From positions 1 to 8,204 of the forward strand of contig DKFH01000023.1 in the NCBI GenBank assembly GCA_002452315.1: 8,204 bases of DNA, read 5' to 3'. Positions 5,210 to 8,204 of the stretch are shown piece after piece (position 1 is the stretch's first letter; each line of letters opens with the position of its first letter). Under the pieces are notes generated by a model. The model saw nothing but the letters and a program-made list of their open reading frames with translations, had not been told where the DNA came from and searched no databases. Origin of the DNA: Anaerolineaceae bacterium UBA6801 (lineage in GTDB: Bacteria > Chloroflexota > Anaerolineae > Anaerolineales > Anaerolineaceae). The translations under genes were made by a program, and so were the position numbers.

Positions 5210-6334
5210 CTATTCAGGCCTGACCATATTTGTCATATCCACATGGACCACATTGGCCAGGTCTTCAATGGTATCGAAGAGCAACTGGACGGCATACCGG
5301 GGGTTATGCACAAAGGCGCCGGAGGATTGGACCACCAGGTGGTAATTGTAGGTCGCTTTCACCAGACGGGGTGTCCATTCGGGGTAGGCGTTGTCACGAG
5401 AGATCTCGCCTTCATCTGCGATGCCGTTGTTGTTGGTGTCGATGACCCATTTGGGGTTGCTGTAGGTGTAAGCAATGGGCTGGCCGATCACCTCAACAGC
5501 ATACGTCTGAATGGTTTCGTGAAGCAGATCGTGCAGTGTGGCGATCTCGTAGGCGACGCCCTCGGTGGTGTCCCCGTCGCCGTCGTAATCGGGTGTGCTG
5601 GGGTCACGAATATCGCGCAGTGTGGCAAAACTCGAGGCCGCAGGGTGACAGGCCGCACATTCGGTGGGTGTGACCAACAGGGTGTGCGGGTCATGGCAAT
5701 CGGTGCAAGCCTGGAATCTGGCAACATGGGGGTAAAAGCCGTCATAGGTCTTACCAGGGTATTGGTAGCCAGCCTGGGCGTCATCCCCGAAGCGAGTGGC
5801 GCCGCCGACTTTATAATGGATGTTGATGAAATCAAGGTCTTCATTGACCTCATCTTCAGGCAAGCCTGAGATCGCCGCTGTGACATCAACATTCGAACTG
5901 CGACCCTGGTGACATTCAGCACAGTTGGCGCTCATGCCTAAACCGTCAATTTCTGCCCCGGAGGGAAACAGGGTCAGATCCTTTTCATGGGCAACGGGGT
6001 TGTGGCATACCAGGCAGTTGACCACAGAACCGATCGGTACGGCGTTGTCCACAACATAGGCTTCAGTGCCATCCTCGCCGAGGTAATCAAGGTAGCCATA
6101 TGTGCTGTGGCATTTGGCGCAGTTTGCGGGTATTTCTGGCGGTTCCCTTTGATCCCAGTAGGTAAAGGAGAAGGATTCGCGATCCGAGTGGCCGGAGGAA
6201 GACCAGTTCAGGCTGATCGCCTGAACGGTTTCAGGCCGGGGGTCTGGTGGTAAAACCACCTGTCCAATCAGGAGGACGACAAGACCGCCCAACAAGAAGA
6301 AGATTAAAAGTAAAGGCCAAATGTTTTTTCTCAT
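5210..6334 (-). CDS. Membrane-anchored pentahaem c-type cytochrome (374 aa)
   Basis: Five CXXCH haem c sites are present, at residues 72-76, 107-111, 138-142, 210-214 and 226-230. Residues 6-27 form a hydrophobic segment without a lipobox cysteine, so this is an uncleaved anchor or signal peptide with the haem domain outside the cytoplasmic membrane. Histidines outside the motifs (for example 173, 203, 268, 272, 332 and 343) could be distal haem ligands. The C-terminal third has no haem site but has two acidic loops, DYDGDGD (250-256) and DTNNNGIADEGE (299-310), that resemble calcium-binding EF-hand loops. The ATG at 6334 is preferred because GGGAG lies 8 bases upstream; a TTG at 6349 lies before that site. 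The gene converges on the flavoprotein gene. The role is presumably electron transfer in respiration; donor and acceptor are not known. Confidence 0.88.
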   Translation of the reverse strand: MRKNIWPLLLIFFLLGGLVVLLIGQVVLPPDPRPETVQAISLNWSSSGHSDRESFSFTYWDQREPPEIPANCAKCHSTYGYLDYLGEDGTEAYVVDNAVPIGSVVNCLVCHNPVAHEKDLTLFPSGAEIDGLGMSANCAECHQGRSSNVDVTAAISGLPEDEVNEDLDFINIHYKVGGATRFGDDAQAGYQYPGKTYDGFYPHVARFQACTDCHDPHTLLVTPTECAACHPAASSFATLRDIRDPSTPDYDGDGDTTEGVAYEIATLHDLLHETIQTYAVEVIGQPIAYTYSNPKWVIDTNNNGIADEGEISRDNAYPEWTPRLVKATYNYHLVVQSSGAFVHNPRYAVQLLFDTIEDLANVVHVDMTNMVRPE

Positions 6335-6342
6335 GATAATTT

Positions 6343-6347
6343 CTCCC
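6343..6347 (-). promoter_or_regulatory. Shine-Dalgarno site fixing the cytochrome start
   Basis: GGGAG on the minus strand lies 8 bases before the ATG at 6334. It overlaps the alternative TTG start at 6349, which argues against that start. Confidence 0.7.
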
Positions 6348-6380
6348 AATTATGTACACTGTGTCATTATTACTGTTTCT

Positions 6381-6410
6381 ATTTTACCTGATTTTTCTCT
6401 GATTTCTGAA
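6381..6410 (-). promoter_or_regulatory. Predicted promoter for the cytochrome gene
   Basis: TAAAAT at 6386-6381 and a weak TTCAGA at 6410-6405 are separated by 18 bases on the minus strand. Transcription would start near 6374, giving a leader of about 40 bases. It is back to back with the promoter of the deacetylase gene. Confidence 0.38.
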
Positions 6411-6433
6411 CGAATTTCATCAAAAAGTTTCGG

Positions 6434-6439
6434 TATAAT
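6434..6439 (+). promoter_or_regulatory. Predicted -10 box giving a nearly leaderless deacetylase mRNA
   Basis: A perfect TATAAT ends 9 bases before the ATG at 6449, so transcription would start about 2-3 bases ahead of the start codon. No Shine-Dalgarno precedes the ATG and no convincing -35 is seen at 16-18 bases. Confidence 0.5.
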
Positions 6440-6448
6440 CAGAGTAAT

Positions 6449-7633
6449 ATGGTCAGCTTTCTAAAGGACTCGTTAAAATATATCGTAATCGTTGCCGGGC
6501 TGTTGGCTGGCATTTGGCTGGCCTCCTGCGCCGCTGCACCGAGGATTATGCCAGAGCCTGTTGTAGCCGATCACCCTGTGGAGACGTCAACGCCTGAAAC
6601 GGTTGTGGCGATCGATGAACCGGAGGTGAACCCCAACCCGGGGTCAGGGTCCGGGAACGCGCCGCTTCCAACAGCGTCCAATACCCCCACAGCCACCGTT
6701 GTCAGCAAGGCCAATCATGAACCTGCGCCAGAATTGCCAGCCCAATTTTTCCCCGATTTGATGAAGCCCGGGGTCACGCCCGTTGATTACCTGCCCAATA
6801 CCTGCCTGTACCTTGAAAACCGTTGGGGGCCGGGTAAAAGCGCTCCTGGCACGATAGTTGTACCTATCATGTTCCACTCGGTGGTGCAACCCGGCCGGGT
6901 GATCAATGACACAACATCAATTTCTATGGAATATTTTGAGTATTTTATGGATACCGCCAAGGATTTAGGCTTCTCGACCATCACATCGCAAGAACTGGTT
7001 GGGTTTCTTGAGCACAATCAAGCGATCCCCGAGCGCTCAATGATTCTGATTTTGGATGACCGTCGGCCTGGTGTGGCAGAGTTGTTCATGCCGTACCTGG
7101 AGGAAAACGATTGGACGCTCACCTTGGGGTGGATTGCTGCCGATAGCACTCGTGATGCAGTGTGGGAGACGATGACAACCTTGGCTGCCACAGGCAGGCT
7201 GGACGTGCAGTCCCATGGGTTTAACCATCTCTATATCCAGGACTATTTAGAGCCAGAACAGGTTGAAGAGGAGTTGTTTAAACCGATTGAGGTAATTGAA
7301 GCGCGGTTCGGCACTTCACCAATAGCGCACGTATGGCCGGGAGGGAATTTCAATGCCGGCGCGATTGCTTTGGCCGGGGAGGCAGGTTACCAAATCGGGT
7401 TCACCGCCTATTCCAGGGGCCCGATTTTATTCAATTGGATTCCGCTCGGTGAGCCAGAGATGGCGATGGAGGCACCTTTGATGGTGCTGCCCAGGTTTTG
7501 GTCAACCGCGGCAGTGCGGGCGCTGGAAGAAGCCGTGAATATCAGCGAAGCAGCCAAAGCTTATGCCCGTGACAGTGAGCAAGAAGAGCAGGCTTATTAT
7601 GCGTACTATTGCCGTCCTGACGGAAGTGAGTAA
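6449..7633 (+). CDS. Polysaccharide-deacetylase-like (NodB homology) lipoprotein (394 aa)
   Basis: NodB-fold enzymes remove N- or O-acetyl groups from polysaccharides such as peptidoglycan, chitin or poly-N-acetylglucosamine, using a metal held by one Asp and two His. A lipoprotein signal peptide ends at LASC with Cys27, followed by a Pro/Thr/Glu-rich linker to about residue 95. PIMFHSV (139-145) resembles the start of PgaB-type deacetylases. ILDDRRPG has Asp203-Asp204 (usual TFDDG), SHGFNH has His256 and His260 (usual HXXXH), and VWPGGNF (295-301) resembles the third motif. The metal triad Asp204/His256/His260 therefore appears intact, but Arg replaces the usual Gly after DD. The start at 6449 is forced by the signal peptide, although no ribosome site precedes it. 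The LysM lipoprotein gene follows 4 bases after the stop, suggesting a shared cell-wall role. The substrate is not known. Confidence 0.8.
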   Translation: MVSFLKDSLKYIVIVAGLLAGIWLASCAAAPRIMPEPVVADHPVETSTPETVVAIDEPEVNPNPGSGSGNAPLPTASNTPTATVVSKANHEPAPELPAQFFPDLMKPGVTPVDYLPNTCLYLENRWGPGKSAPGTIVVPIMFHSVVQPGRVINDTTSISMEYFEYFMDTAKDLGFSTITSQELVGFLEHNQAIPERSMILILDDRRPGVAELFMPYLEENDWTLTLGWIAADSTRDAVWETMTTLAATGRLDVQSHGFNHLYIQDYLEPEQVEEELFKPIEVIEARFGTSPIAHVWPGGNFNAGAIALAGEAGYQIGFTAYSRGPILFNWIPLGEPEMAMEAPLMVLPRFWSTAAVRALEEAVNISEAAKAYARDSEQEEQAYYAYYCRPDGSE

Positions 7634-7637
7634 TCAG

Positions 7638-8204
7638 ATGTCGTATAAACGATGGCTCTTTTTTGCACTGATCAGCCTGGCTTTCCTGAGCGGATGCTAT
7701 AAACCCGGACCGGGTTCCACACCCTGGCAGGCTTCCCGGGCAGATGGCGGGGGGAGAGAAATCTTTATACCTGCTCACCCTGAAACTGAACCTGATGAGA
7801 GTTTCACACCTATCATTGTCGCGCATACTCCCACACCCAATGCTCCGATCATTTTACCCACACCCCGCAGCGAGAGCGTGACTTATGTGGTGCAGCAGGG
7901 GGATTACCTGCGAAAGATCGCTCTGCAGCACCAGGTTTCGATTGCAAAACTTGTGGAGGCAAATGACATCACCAACCCCAACCTGATCGAAGTGGGTCAG
8001 GTTTTATTGATCCCGCCGCCCTCCTTTGACTCTGTCTCGCCCCCGTTCAAGATCCTGCCGGATTCTGAGCTGGTCAACAGCCCGGGCAATATGGATTTTG
8101 ATGTAAAAGCATTTGTGGCTGCCCAGGGTGGGTACCTCTCGGTTTACAGCGAAGAGGTTGAGGGTGTTCTACTGGGCGGCGCAGAGATCGTGGAACGGGT
8201 GGCG
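7638..8204 (+). CDS. LysM-domain lipoprotein, N-terminal 189 residues (truncated by window edge)
   Basis: The frame stays open from the ATG at 7638 to the window end, exactly 189 codons. A lipoprotein signal peptide ends at LSGC with Cys20. A Pro/Thr-rich linker follows (about 21-80), then one LysM domain at about 82-126, starting TYVVQQGDYLRKIA and ending VGQVLLIP. LysM domains bind N-acetylglucosamine-containing glycans such as peptidoglycan. Residues 148-189 begin a further domain, with FDVKAFVAAQGGYL and GAEIVERVA, possibly a hydrolase-type domain of the kind found after LysM in Chloroflexota lipoproteins; too little is visible to name it. The ATG lies 4 bases after the deacetylase stop, with GGAAG about 11 bases upstream, so the two genes are probably one operon. 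The product should be anchored on the outer face of the membrane and contact the cell wall. Confidence 0.85.
   Translation, partial: MSYKRWLFFALISLAFLSGCYKPGPGSTPWQASRADGGGREIFIPAHPETEPDESFTPIIVAHTPTPNAPIILPTPRSESVTYVVQQGDYLRKIALQHQVSIAKLVEANDITNPNLIEVGQVLLIPPPSFDSVSPPFKILPDSELVNSPGNMDFDVKAFVAAQGGYLSVYSEEVEGVLLGGAEIVERVA

Noticed and set aside
5207..5869. Long plus-strand open frame of 220 codons opposite the cytochrome gene
   Set aside because: It is antisense to a frame with five CXXCH motifs, a signal anchor and a good ribosome site. Its own product shows no recognisable domain and it starts just past the terminator stem without a ribosome site.
1..8204. tRNA, rRNA, CRISPR array, insertion sequence or phage genes
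   Set aside because: Searched by eye on both strands. No cloverleaf-like element, regularly spaced repeats, transposase motifs or terminal inverted repeats were recognised.

Overview
The window looks like chromosomal DNA of moderate G+C content from a Chloroflexota bacterium, most likely of the Anaerolineae. This is an inference. It rests on three lipoproteins with Pro/Thr-rich linkers, an NBR1-type Ig domain in one of them, and a LysM lipoprotein and a membrane-anchored multihaem cytochrome of a style common in that group. No rRNA or tRNA gene, transposase, CRISPR array or other mobile element was recognised.

Layout. (1) Positions 1-1289, minus strand: a two-gene unit encoding a long, divergent nucleoside-diphosphate-kinase-like protein and then a SIS-domain sugar-phosphate isomerase/deaminase, which runs off the left edge. 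(2) Positions 1351-3563, minus strand: a DUF488 protein, then a large lipoprotein with an Ig-like domain, an NBR1-type Ig domain and three tandem repeats each bounded by two cysteines. An intrinsic terminator closes this unit. (3) Positions 3564-3792: a divergent intergenic region with promoters facing both ways and a small cluster of direct and inverted repeats. (4) Positions 3793-5127, plus strand: a six-helix ferric-reductase-like flavoprotein. (5) Positions 5144-5184: a bidirectional terminator shared with the convergent gene. (6) Positions 5210-6334, minus strand: a membrane-anchored pentahaem c-type cytochrome. (7) Positions 6335-6448: a second divergent promoter region. (8) Positions 6449-8204, plus strand: a NodB-type polysaccharide-deacetylase-like lipoprotein, then, four bases later, a LysM lipoprotein cut by the right edge.

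How the genes may work together. The flavoprotein has two HX13H haem-ligand pairs plus FAD and NAD(P) motifs, and it faces a pentahaem cytochrome across a shared terminator. Both suggest electron transfer at or across the cytoplasmic membrane, but the link between them is positional only. The deacetylase and LysM lipoproteins form a probable operon acting on peptidoglycan or another cell-wall polysaccharide. The SIS enzyme may act on amino-sugar phosphates, which would loosely fit cell-wall turnover.

No clearly new multi-gene system stands out. The best leads are the NDPK-like protein, which keeps its catalytic residues despite large insertions, the three-repeat lipoprotein, and two genes whose -10 boxes sit so close to the start codon that leaderless or nearly leaderless mRNAs are expected.
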